The notes under the pieces are model-generated. The model had not been told where the DNA came from. It searched no databases and was given only the letters and a program-made list of their open reading frames with translations. From Chryseobacterium sp. Tr-659 (GTDB taxonomy: Bacteria > Bacteroidota > Bacteroidia > Flavobacteriales > Weeksellaceae), in contig NZ_VWWP01000007.1 of assembly GCF_011752975.1 (NCBI RefSeq), forward strand, positions 270,984 through 334,983: a DNA stretch of 64,000 bases, given 5' to 3'. This document shows, in pieces, positions 26,636-33,461 of this stretch. Position numbers and translations under genes: made by a program. Position 1 is the stretch's first letter. The number at the start of each line of letters is the position of its first letter.

Positions 26636-26908
26636 ATGTGTTACTGTTATATACTTTATTCTAAGTTTCTAGACAAATATTACATCGGACATTCTTCTGA
26701 AGCTCTACAAGAAAGATTAAGAAAACACCTCTCTAATCATAAAGGTTTTACCTCAAAAGCGAAAGATTGGGACATTGTTTATTTTGAAACTTTTAAGACT
26801 AAATCTCAAGCATACAAAAGAGAACGAGAAATAAAAGCATGGAAAAGCAAAACTAAAATCCAAAAATTAATTAACAACTCTGATGAGATAGAGCATCCCG
26901 ATCTATAA
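26636..26908 (+). CDS. GIY-YIG endonuclease-like protein, copy 2
   Basis: A second 90-residue copy, with three amino-acid differences from copy 1 (RRH to RKH, SEA to SQA, REQ to RER). All GIY-YIG motif residues are kept in both copies, and most base changes alter residues outside them. Like copy 1 it follows a terminator, has no visible promoter, and ends inside a tRNA-like segment. The near identity points to a recent duplication or to homogenisation by recombination. Confidence 0.85.
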   Translation: MCYCYILYSKFLDKYYIGHSSEALQERLRKHLSNHKGFTSKAKDWDIVYFETFKTKSQAYKREREIKAWKSKTKIQKLINNSDEIEHPDL

Positions 26909-26944
26909 TCGGGACGGTCACAGGTTCGAATCCTGTCGCGCTCA
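26887..26944 (+). pseudogene. tRNA-Arg-like 3' segment overlapping GIY-YIG copy 2
   Basis: Identical in sequence and position to the segment in copy 1, 355 bp downstream, with the same enlarged anticodon arm and intact T-arm and 3' acceptor strand. Confidence 0.85.
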
Positions 26945-26945
26945 C

Positions 26946-26975
26946 AAGACTCACTAGAAATAGTGAGTCTTTTTT
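26946..26975 (+). terminator. Terminator, unit 3
   Basis: Third exact copy of the GAAA-loop terminator, preceding the truncated nuclease ORF. Confidence 0.88.
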
Positions 26976-26990
26976 GTTTATTTTAGTACA

Positions 26991-27035
26991 ATGTGTTACT
27001 GTTATATACTTTATTCTAAATTTCTAGACAAATAA
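26991..27035 (+). pseudogene. Truncated third GIY-YIG copy
   Basis: The first 14 codons match copies 1 and 2, then sequence identity stops at 27034 and a TAA ends the frame. The rest of the unit was lost or never present. This marks the right edge of the array. Confidence 0.9.
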
Positions 27036-27187
27036 ATCCTAATCATCCCTTCGCATCTTACTAAAACCTAATAATCCCAGGGCTAAGGATAATCACAAAT
27101 GTTCATTATATTTAACATTCAAATAACCATTCATCCAAAAGCTGAAACCATTAGTTGAATTAAGATGTATTTACCAAAGTAAAAAAC

Positions 27188-28012
27188 ATGATCGTAAAGA
27201 CCTATAAACCTGAAAATCCATTATTGAAAAGATATATTGAGTGCTTTTATATACTTGAAATAAACTCTGAGGAAAAGCCTATTACTTATCTAACCTTTCC
27301 CAATATTTATACAATTGTTACTGTGAGTGAAAAGACTATAACTTTTGTAAACGAAAATATTATCACGATAAAACATTGCCCATCCAGCTCAATTGAATCA
27401 AATCTGGTATGCAATTTCAATGAGCCGGTCTTAGTGAAATATGAAGGAAAAATAAATGAAATCACAACCTATTTCAAACCTCTTGGAATCAATACATTTA
27501 TAAAGGATAATTTGAAAGATTACAGCGAAGGAACCTTCCCCGATTTTAATCCATACGAAGATTATAAAAATGTTATGACAGGTATTCTTTCAATAAAAGA
27601 TCATAGCGAAAAAATCAGGACTTTAGAATCTTACTGGGTTTCAAAAATACGTCCATTTGAAGATCTTTTACTGGAAAATGTACTCAGCGAAATGCTGGAT
27701 GCAACCAACCTCAATCAATCTATGACAGAACTATCTCATAAAACCGGCCGGTCACGAACAACAATAAATAAACATTTTGATCAACATATTTGTAAAACAC
27801 CTTCTCAATTCAAAAAAATCATTAGGTTCAGAGCAGCTATTCAAAGTCAGCTCGAAGATAAAAATAAAATAAGCAGGTCATATAATCTAGATTATTTTGA
27901 CCAGTCGCACATGATCAGGGATTTTAAAAGATTAACAGGTTTTACACCAAAAGTTTTTTTTTCTAAAATAAAAGCTTTCGAACAAGAGCAGATAAAATGG
28001 ATTTTTGTTTAA
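27188..28012 (+). CDS. AraC-family transcriptional regulator
   Basis: A 274-residue protein with an N-terminal ligand-binding-like domain similar to DUF6597 (YKPENPLLKRYIECFYILE) and a C-terminal AraC-type helix-turn-helix at about 170-262. The family signature YFDQSHMIRDFKRLTGFTP is near 237-255. It sits 75 bp upstream of a beta-lactamase-like gene on the same strand and may regulate it, although target sites are not visible. Confidence 0.88.
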   Translation: MIVKTYKPENPLLKRYIECFYILEINSEEKPITYLTFPNIYTIVTVSEKTITFVNENIITIKHCPSSSIESNLVCNFNEPVLVKYEGKINEITTYFKPLGINTFIKDNLKDYSEGTFPDFNPYEDYKNVMTGILSIKDHSEKIRTLESYWVSKIRPFEDLLLENVLSEMLDATNLNQSMTELSHKTGRSRTTINKHFDQHICKTPSQFKKIIRFRAAIQSQLEDKNKISRSYNLDYFDQSHMIRDFKRLTGFTPKVFFSKIKAFEQEQIKWIFV

Positions 28013-28087
28013 CAGGTTTACAAAAATACAATGATACGAGTTTTTTAAATGGTAACATTGTAATTCAATTATGTTATTAAATAATTT

Positions 28088-29395
28088 ATGAAGCTTATCC
28101 TGATAATAATCCTGTTTCCATTTTTGATTTTTGGGCAGAAAAATATACCAACTGATCTTGCTAAATATATGCAAGCTCAAGCTGATGTAAATAACTTTAG
28201 CGGAACAGTCCTTGTTACACAAAACGGTTCTGTTTTACTGAAAAAAGCATACGGTCTGGCAGATTACGAATGGAACATTAAAAATACCATAGACACCAAA
28301 TTTCAGCTGGCTTCCGTAACGAAACAGTTTACCGCTGCAGCTATTCTGCTATTAGCACAAAGAAAACAACTATCCCTGAATGATAAGCTCAGTAAATTTT
28401 TTCCTGACTATCCAAAAGCTGACAGTGTCACTATCCATATGTTATTGTCTCATACTTCAGGGTTGGCTTTAGGTTTCAAAGAAATTGCATTAAGTACCAT
28501 CAGCCAAGACTCTGCTTTCTCTCTGATCAGGAAAATCCCTTATGAGTTTTCACCGGGAACTAAAAGTACATACAGCAATATAGGATATTATTTATTAGCT
28601 AAGATCATTGAAAAAGTTTCGGGTGAAAAGTACGCTGTTTTTTTAAAGAAAAATATATTTGAAAAAGCAGGTATGAAGAATACGGGAGTCAGCAACAATG
28701 ACTCTATAATTCAAAAAAAGGCACAGGTTTATTGTCATACAGAAAAAGGATACATCCACAATCCTTATATCAATTGGGAAGTTAATCTGGGACATGACGG
28801 GGTTTATTCTACCGTTGAAGATCTGGCTCTTTGGGACAAGGCTCTATATGGAACAGCTATTCTAAACGCTGAAATGAAAAAAAAGATGTTTACCCCTCAT
28901 AGTTCGGAGAATTGGGGATATGGATTTATTATTAATCCTTTTTACAATCATGGCCATCAATTAATTGCTCATGACGGAGGCTTCTTTGGCACAATAACAT
29001 CCTTCAACCGATTTACAGATGATAAACTCTTTGTTACTGTACTTTCTAATAATGGATCCCTATCTCATATTATTGGCTACGGGCTTTCGGCGATTGCCCT
29101 TGGAAAAGAGGTAGAACTCCCTTACAAGCATCATAGAACCAAAGTAGACACTACAATATACGACAACTATGTGGGCAGGTTTGGAAAGATTGAGATATTG
29201 AAAGCTGATAATAAACTTTACTACAATAATACAGAAATTGAACTCATACCTGAATCCAAAACAAAATTTTTCAGAACGGACGATAATGACAGGACAATTG
29301 AGTTTATACAGGATAAAACAGGCGCATACAATTCTATAATTTTGACCAAAGGTGGTGTTAAGGAAACTTTTGTTAAACAAAATCAGTCACAATAA
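28088..29395 (+). CDS. Serine hydrolase, beta-lactamase/PBP-like
   Basis: A 435-residue secreted serine hydrolase of the class C beta-lactamase/AmpH-like family. A signal peptide covers about 1-16. The catalytic SVTK is at residues 76-79 and YSN at 162-164, followed by a long C-terminal part that may form a lipocalin-like domain. Such enzymes may act on peptidoglycan peptides or esters; resistance function cannot be claimed. It follows an AraC-type regulator by 75 bp. Confidence 0.88.
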   Translation: MKLILIIILFPFLIFGQKNIPTDLAKYMQAQADVNNFSGTVLVTQNGSVLLKKAYGLADYEWNIKNTIDTKFQLASVTKQFTAAAILLLAQRKQLSLNDKLSKFFPDYPKADSVTIHMLLSHTSGLALGFKEIALSTISQDSAFSLIRKIPYEFSPGTKSTYSNIGYYLLAKIIEKVSGEKYAVFLKKNIFEKAGMKNTGVSNNDSIIQKKAQVYCHTEKGYIHNPYINWEVNLGHDGVYSTVEDLALWDKALYGTAILNAEMKKKMFTPHSSENWGYGFIINPFYNHGHQLIAHDGGFFGTITSFNRFTDDKLFVTVLSNNGSLSHIIGYGLSAIALGKEVELPYKHHRTKVDTTIYDNYVGRFGKIEILKADNKLYYNNTEIELIPESKTKFFRTDDNDRTIEFIQDKTGAYNSIILTKGGVKETFVKQNQSQ

Positions 29396-29524
29396 GTAGG
29401 AAAAGTATCCATATTCGGTAAAGGAGAGGTACACTTTGTTAAAATTTAGAATATTTAAATAGTACTTAGAATTCGGTCAATATCAGCAACAAATTGGTTC
29501 GGGAATAATCCTTTAGTGGCGACG

Positions 29525-29552
29525 AGACTCACTATTTCTAGTGAGTCTTTTT
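29525..29552 (+). terminator. Hairpin terminator related to the tRNA-Arg terminator
   Basis: AGACTCACTA / TAGTGAGTCT stem with a TTTC loop and a T run. The hairpin is the exact reverse complement of the tRNA-Arg terminator hairpin (GAAA loop), yet the T run is on the plus strand here. It lies 130 bp after the serine hydrolase. Confidence 0.7.
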
Positions 29553-29605
29553 GTGGTGTATCATTATTCAAAGAATAAAGAGGAATGATTACATTTATAA
29601 AATAC

Positions 29606-29635
29606 TTGTCATAAAAATCAAATTGCATAATTTTG
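29606..29635 (+). promoter_or_regulatory. Promoter of the e(P4)-type phosphatase
   Basis: TTG at 29606-29608 and TAATTTTG at 29628-29635, spacer 19 bp, match the Bacteroidetes -33/-7 layout. The ATG is 20 bp downstream. Confidence 0.65.
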
Positions 29636-29654
29636 CTTTCTCTATTCTAATTCA

Positions 29655-30479
29655 ATGAAAAATTTTAATATCATCATCTCAGGCTGTTTATTAGTTTCAG
29701 CTCTATCGTGTACAACTACACCTTCAGCATCAAAGGTTTCCACTCCAAATACGCCGTATGAAAATCTTGGACGTGACGGGAAGATATATGCAGCATTTTA
29801 TCAGCAAAGAGCTGCAGAGTACGAAGCATTATGTCTTCAAGCTTACAATATTGCAAAACTTCGTCTGGACGAAGCTTTAGCTCATCAATCCGATAAACCT
29901 TTAGCAATTATTTCGGATATTGATGAGACTTTCCTTGATAATTCTTATTATGCTGTTGAGCGTGCAAAAATGGGAAAGAACTATGATCAGAAAACATGGG
30001 AAGAATGGACAGCTAAGGGCATTGCAAAACCACTTACGGGCTCGCAGGAATTTTATCAGTATGCAGCCCATAAAGGGGTTCAGCTTTTTTACGTTACCAA
30101 CCGTGTGGAACAGGAACGAGAAGGAACCCTGAAAAACTTAAGAAAATATAATTTTCCTCTTCAAAATGAGAATAACCTCATCCTTCGATCAAAAGAAAGC
30201 AGCAAGGAAAACCGTCGAAGGGATATCGCTAAAAACTATAATATTGTTTTACTGTTAGGTGACAATCTCGCCGACTTTTCCGCTATATTTGATAAAAAAT
30301 CAGAAGCGGAAAGATCTGCAGCTGTTAAGAGTTCTGCAGAAGATTTCGGTAAAAAATTCATTATCATTCCCAATGTTGGTTATGGAGACTGGGAATCTTC
30401 ATTTTATAATTATAAATACGATTATACGGATCAACAGAAAGATTCCTTGATGTACAATGCAGTAAAGGCCCAGCCTTAA
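29655..30479 (+). CDS. e(P4)-family acid phosphatase / 5'-nucleotidase lipoprotein
   Basis: A 274-residue outer-membrane-type lipoprotein (lipobox ALSC) of the class C acid phosphatase family, a HAD-superfamily enzyme that removes phosphate from nucleotides at the cell surface. The nucleophile motif DIDET starts at Asp88, VTNR and LGDNLADF supply later HAD motifs, and NVGYGDWES is typical of the e(P4) group. It has its own promoter and terminator. Confidence 0.92.
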   Translation: MKNFNIIISGCLLVSALSCTTTPSASKVSTPNTPYENLGRDGKIYAAFYQQRAAEYEALCLQAYNIAKLRLDEALAHQSDKPLAIISDIDETFLDNSYYAVERAKMGKNYDQKTWEEWTAKGIAKPLTGSQEFYQYAAHKGVQLFYVTNRVEQEREGTLKNLRKYNFPLQNENNLILRSKESSKENRRRDIAKNYNIVLLLGDNLADFSAIFDKKSEAERSAAVKSSAEDFGKKFIIIPNVGYGDWESSFYNYKYDYTDQQKDSLMYNAVKAQP

Positions 30480-30534
30480 AATAAGACCTGAATAGCAACA
30501 AGAAAATGTTGAATCCTTTCTCCCATCTTATACT

Positions 30535-30565
30535 CCTCACAGATCTTAAAACTGTGAGGTTTTTA
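30535..30565 (+). terminator. Terminator of the e(P4)-type phosphatase
   Basis: Stem CCTCACAG / CTGTGAGG with a 9-nt loop followed by TTTTTATT, 56 bp after the stop. Confidence 0.75.
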
Positions 30566-30776
30566 TTGTTATAAGTTTTGTGATTTAAAAAAAATTCACA
30601 TTTCTAAGAGAATAAATATTATCCTGGAAATATATTGCATGATCCTTCAATAGGAGTATTCTTTTTTTCAATCGGAAATCATTCACATTCAATCAGATAA
30701 ATTTATTTATGGTAAAATGTTAAAAAAAACATTATTTTTTTCACCTTTTTATCCTCCTTATCAAAAAAAGTATACT

Positions 30777-30784
30777 TATATTTG
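30777..30784 (+). promoter_or_regulatory. Promoter -7 element of tRNA-Pro copy 2
   Basis: TATATTTG, followed by CACACGCAAAAAC, the same start-region motif as the other two tRNA promoters. The leader then forms an 8-bp hairpin at 30794-30817. Confidence 0.65.
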
Positions 30785-30828
30785 CACACGCAAAAACTAC
30801 CCTGATACAGGTAGTTTCCATGACCATT

Positions 30829-30903
30829 CGGGGCGTAGCGTAGTCCGGTCATCGCGCCTGGTTTGGGACCAGGAGGTCGCAGGTTCGAATCCTGCCGCCC
30901 CGA
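30829..30903 (+). tRNA. tRNA-Pro (TGG), copy 2
   Basis: Same 75-nt sequence as copy 1, anticodon TGG, here as a single-gene unit with its own promoter. An imperfect hairpin AGACTCAC ... GTGGGTCT and T run follow at about 30922, resembling the tRNA-Arg terminator family. Confidence 0.95.
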
Positions 30904-30921
30904 CTTTTTTACTCATTATAC

Positions 30922-30951
30922 AGACTCACTATTATTGTGGGTCTTTTTTAT
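30922..30951 (+). terminator. Terminator of tRNA-Pro copy 2
   Basis: AGACTCAC / GTGGGTCT stem with one G-T pair, loop TATTATT, and a T run. The stem is related to the terminators after the tRNA-Arg genes. Confidence 0.75.
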
Positions 30952-30957
30952 TTAAAG

Positions 30958-30984
30958 AGGCTGCTCATAAAAATGAGACAGCCT
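30958..30984. repeat. Hairpin repeat
   Basis: AGGCTG-CTCAT ... ATGAG-A-CAGCCT, an 11-bp imperfect inverted repeat with one bulged base, 6 bp after the tRNA-Pro terminator. Confidence 0.55.
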
Positions 30985-31089
30985 TTATAGTTTTATAAAA
31001 AAAGAAATGAAAATAGCTCGAATTACAGCAAGCTGAAGGCTGGAAGTTATTAGCACAGCAATTAACTTCAAACTTCCTTGCCAAAGTAT

Positions 31090-31614
31090 TTATGCTACTT
31101 CTCTTATTTTAGCTCTGGTTTTAGCAACTTCAATTTTCTTCTTATTTCTAAGTTCTCGTTTCATTTTACGGTATTCCCAGGGAGCAATTGCATTAATATC
31201 CTGCCAAAGGCCAATCTTTCCGCGTTTAGCACTTTCCTGAATTTGACCTAAAGAAGCATCTTTGGAATAAGAAAAATACCACCATCCTAATCCTGCCCTG
31301 ATAAGCTCTTTTGAAAGGTATTTCCCATCATCATAGTACACTTTTGCAATAGATCTTCCATAACGATCTGTAGTGGTTTCTACAAAACTTACAGTTTTTC
31401 CGAATACTTTAGCTGAGGTAAACTGTTTGGCATTTTTCCCAAATGCCTGCCCATTTTCCGGGCAATCGACCTCAGCCAGTCTGATTTTCTTTTGCTGATT
31501 GCCTTTTAGCAGTAAAGTAATGGTATCTCCGTCTGAAATTTTGATCACTTTTCCGGTAGTCTGTGAGAATAGAAATACAGGGAAAAGCAGGTACGTCAAC
31601 ATTAATCTTTTCAT
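31090..31614 (-). CDS. Thermonuclease-family secreted nuclease
   Basis: A 174-residue staphylococcal-nuclease-like protein with a signal peptide (about 1-18, ending FSQ). The SNase fold is shown by KVIKISDGDTITLLL, the active-site region IRLAEVDCPENGQAFG, and TTDRYGRSIAKVYYDDGKYL, with catalytic Asp, Glu and Arg in expected places. It is probably exported and degrades DNA or RNA for nutrition. Its -7 element ends only 4 bp before the ATG, so the mRNA may be nearly leaderless. Confidence 0.9.
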   Translation of the reverse strand: MKRLMLTYLLFPVFLFSQTTGKVIKISDGDTITLLLKGNQQKKIRLAEVDCPENGQAFGKNAKQFTSAKVFGKTVSFVETTTDRYGRSIAKVYYDDGKYLSKELIRAGLGWWYFSYSKDASLGQIQESAKRGKIGLWQDINAIAPWEYRKMKRELRNKKKIEVAKTRAKIREVA

Positions 31615-31618
31615 GTGG

Positions 31619-31626
31619 CAAATATA
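31619..31626 (-). promoter_or_regulatory. -7 promoter element very close to the thermonuclease start
   Basis: Minus-strand TATATTTG fits TAnnTTTG and is 4 bp upstream of the ATG at 31614. If it is used, transcription begins at about the start codon. Confidence 0.5.
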
Positions 31627-31728
31627 AGTGTTATAAAGAATAAAAACACTTCAAACGCTCTATACATCAGGTAAAACATTCATCATCAGGCACAAATTTT
31701 CATAACGATTTCTTTCCCACAATATTTT

Positions 31729-32070
31729 TTATTGTATCTCCCAATATCCAATACTTATAGGTAAGGAAGGATAAGTTTTTACCAAAGTATCATGATCAAA
31801 ACTGGAAAAATAAAAATCTTCAATATTGATCTCAATTTTACTGATTCCAATTTTAAGATTAATAAAAAATACAATAAAGTTTTTTATAAAATCATTAATA
31901 TTAACAATCATATTTTCATCAGCATATAAACCTCCATTGAGCTGATTGCAAGAATAACTACCTCCCCAATACACTGAACAATCTTCTATAAAAGCAATAA
32001 AACTGTCAATTACAGAATCATTTGACAAACCTTCATGAATTACAATTTTAAACTCTAATATATCTCTCAT
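31729..32070 (-). CDS. Small protein, possibly YggL-like
   Basis: A 113-residue protein without signal peptide. The order hydrophobic strand, helix with DSVIDSFIAFIED, then WGGSYSCNQLNGGLYA weakly resembles the YggL (DUF469, 50S-binding) family, including the glycine-rich turn. The match is by eye and could be wrong; it may be an orphan. It lies alone between the thermonuclease and tRNA-Pro copy 3, in the tRNA-punctuated accessory region. Confidence 0.5.
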   Translation of the reverse strand: MRDILEFKIVIHEGLSNDSVIDSFIAFIEDCSVYWGGSYSCNQLNGGLYADENMIVNINDFIKNFIVFFINLKIGISKIEINIEDFYFSSFDHDTLVKTYPSLPISIGYWEIQ

Positions 32071-32281
32071 TAATCTTTATTTTTTTTAAAAAAAATATAA
32101 CAATAAAATGGCTCCGTTATTGGAAAAAACAGATGTACTGAAAAAAAAATATTTTTTTTCATCATTTTTAAAAATAAGATAAGTCCATGGTTACTAACTG
32201 GGTAAAGGTAACAAAAAATGGGTGTCGAAAAATTAATTAAAAATTATTGTTCAATTTATTTTTTTATTTCAAAAAGTATTG

Positions 32282-32289
32282 TACCTTTG
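32282..32289 (+). promoter_or_regulatory. Promoter -7 element of the tRNA-Pro/tRNA-Arg copy 3/2 unit
   Basis: TACCTTTG followed by CAACCGCAAAAAC, the shared tRNA start-region motif. A 6-bp leader hairpin (AACGAA / TTCGTT) lies at 32300-32317. Confidence 0.65.
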
Positions 32290-32331
32290 CAACCGCAAAA
32301 ACGAAGTAAAATTCGTTACTGATGACAGCCT

Positions 32332-32406
32332 CGGGGCGTAGCGTAGTCCGGTCATCGCGCCTGGTTTGGGACCAGGAGGTCGCAGGTTCGAATCCTGCCG
32401 CCCCGA
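32332..32406 (+). tRNA. tRNA-Pro (TGG), copy 3
   Basis: Same 75-nt sequence as copies 1 and 2. It is followed 19 bp later by tRNA-Arg copy 2, repeating the Pro-Arg order of the first operon. Confidence 0.95.
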
Positions 32407-32425
32407 CTTTTTTTCAAAATTTTAT

Positions 32426-32499
32426 GGGTGCGTAGCTCAGCTGGATAGAGCATCTGCCTTCTAAGCAGACGGTCAAAGGTTCGAATCCTTTCGCGCTCA
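32426..32499 (+). tRNA. tRNA-Arg (TCT), copy 2
   Basis: Differs from copy 1 only in the T-stem, where AAAGG/CCTTT replaces ACAGG/CCTGT. Both sides of one pair changed together, so the gene appears functional. It has the same terminator and a remnant tRNA-like segment downstream. Confidence 0.95.
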
Positions 32500-32500
32500 C

Positions 32501-32530
32501 AAGACTCACTAGAAATAGTGAGTCTTTTTT
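32501..32530 (+). terminator. Terminator of tRNA-Arg copy 2
   Basis: The same GAAA-loop hairpin (AAGACTCACTA arms) as in the 355-bp array, with a T run. Confidence 0.88.
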
Positions 32531-32561
32531 TGTTTATCATTAATTCAAAAAATATCAGAAT

Positions 32562-32597
32562 GGATAGAGCATCCCGATTACAAATCGGGACGGTCAA
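32562..32597 (+). pseudogene. Remnant tRNA-like segment after tRNA-Arg copy 2
   Basis: GGATAGAGCA followed by a 19-nt arm TCCCGATTACAAATCGGGA and CGGTCAA. It has the same enlarged anticodon arm as the tRNA-like segments in the array but a different loop, and the T-arm and acceptor are gone. No GIY-YIG ORF remains between it and the terminator. Confidence 0.75.
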
Positions 32598-32749
32598 GTT
32601 TAATACTTTACCCTATTGAAAAAATAAAAAAGAAATTTATTCATCCCAATAAAATATCACTAACTTTAATATAGATATTTTCCTGGCGGTTGGCAACCCC
32701 CAAAGCTCTATTAGTAGATCAGATCAATAATTTTTTTAAACTTAAAAAT

Positions 32750-33166
32750 ATGTGGTGGGTATACGCAATTCTTTCAGCTTTTTTCGCTTCATTGACGGCA
32801 GTTTTTGCCAAGATCGGAATTACAGGGGTTAATTCAAACCTTGCAACCGCTATAAGGAGTATTATCATCCTGTTGGTAGCATGGGGAATTGTTTTCGCAA
32901 GAAGCGAATACAAAGGAATACCGGCTCTATCCCGCCATAACCTTGCTTATATTGTGATTTCAGGGATTACTACAGGGCTTTCCTGGATATTTTATTTTAA
33001 AGCCCTGCAAACAGGCAAAGTTACACAAGTAGCTCCGGTAGACAAACTCAGTGTGGCCTTAACCATTCTCCTGTCAGTTATATTTCTTGGAGAGTCATTA
33101 ACATTAAAAACATCGATAGGGGCATTATTGATCATTATTGGGACCATTATATTGATTTTTGAATAA
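32750..33166 (+). CDS. EamA-family small membrane transporter
   Basis: A 138-residue protein of a single EamA (DMT) domain with about five transmembrane segments. WWVYAILSAFFASLTAVFAK, SNLATAIRSIII and a late APVDKLSVALTILLSVIFLGE are typical of short, one-domain family members that probably dimerise. The frame is open from a TTG at 32690, but the ATG at 32750 gives the expected N-terminus. The substrate is unknown. Confidence 0.85.
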   Translation: MWWVYAILSAFFASLTAVFAKIGITGVNSNLATAIRSIIILLVAWGIVFARSEYKGIPALSRHNLAYIVISGITTGLSWIFYFKALQTGKVTQVAPVDKLSVALTILLSVIFLGESLTLKTSIGALLIIIGTIILIFE

Positions 33167-33461
33167 CTTCCATCCGGTTATTCACTTCATCCGCCAAAAA
33201 CGCTGTTTCAACCTCTTTTTTTGTTGAATCAGTTGAACTTTTACTTTCTCAACTAATGATTCACTTTACTTTTACAAAAGAAAACTTAACCGAAAGGTTA
33301 TAAAAGTTAGTTTTAATTAGTATGTAAAAGAAACATTGATTAGGGATCAATAAAAATCTTTTTGTGCATTGTAATTCCTTGTAGCCTTTTAGGCTCAACT
33401 ATACACTTAATCATGTTTGGGTAGGATTGGTTTATACCAGTCCTATTTTTTTCAAAAGATA
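33167..33461. other. Gene-free stretch with hairpins; possible small RNA
   Basis: No coding frame is seen. It contains TAACC-GAAA-GGTTA, AGCCT-TTT-AGGCT, and ends in a good plus-strand terminator at 33423, about 260 bp past the EamA stop. A small RNA of unknown class is one reading; a long 3' UTR is another. Confidence 0.4.
33423..33451 (+). terminator. Plus-strand terminator
   Basis: A 9-bp stem AGGATTGGT / ACCAGTCCT with a TTAT loop and an ATTTTTTT tail. Confidence 0.75.

Larger units (their letters stand above)
26203..27034 (+). repeat. Tandem 355-bp tRNA-terminator-GIY-YIG repeat array
   Basis: Unit 1 spans 26203-26557, unit 2 26558-26912, and a truncated unit 3 26913-27034. Each starts with GACGGTCACAGG in the 3' half of a tRNA-Arg (real in unit 1, tRNA-like in units 2 and 3), then carries an 11-bp terminator hairpin, a GIY-YIG ORF, and the start of the next tRNA-like segment. 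I count about five base differences between the two complete units. Confidence 0.95.

Noticed and set aside
26203..27034. CRISPR array
   Set aside because: The direct repeats are 355 bp and contain ORFs; there are no short repeats with unique spacers and no cas genes in the window.
30717..30998. 93-codon plus-strand ORF
   Set aside because: It reads straight through the tRNA-Pro gene; its protein-like parts are a translation of tRNA sequence.
32352..32597. 81-codon minus-strand ORF
   Set aside because: It is antisense to tRNA-Pro and tRNA-Arg. Its RGGRIRTCDLL-type sequence is the well-known spurious product of antisense tRNA genes.
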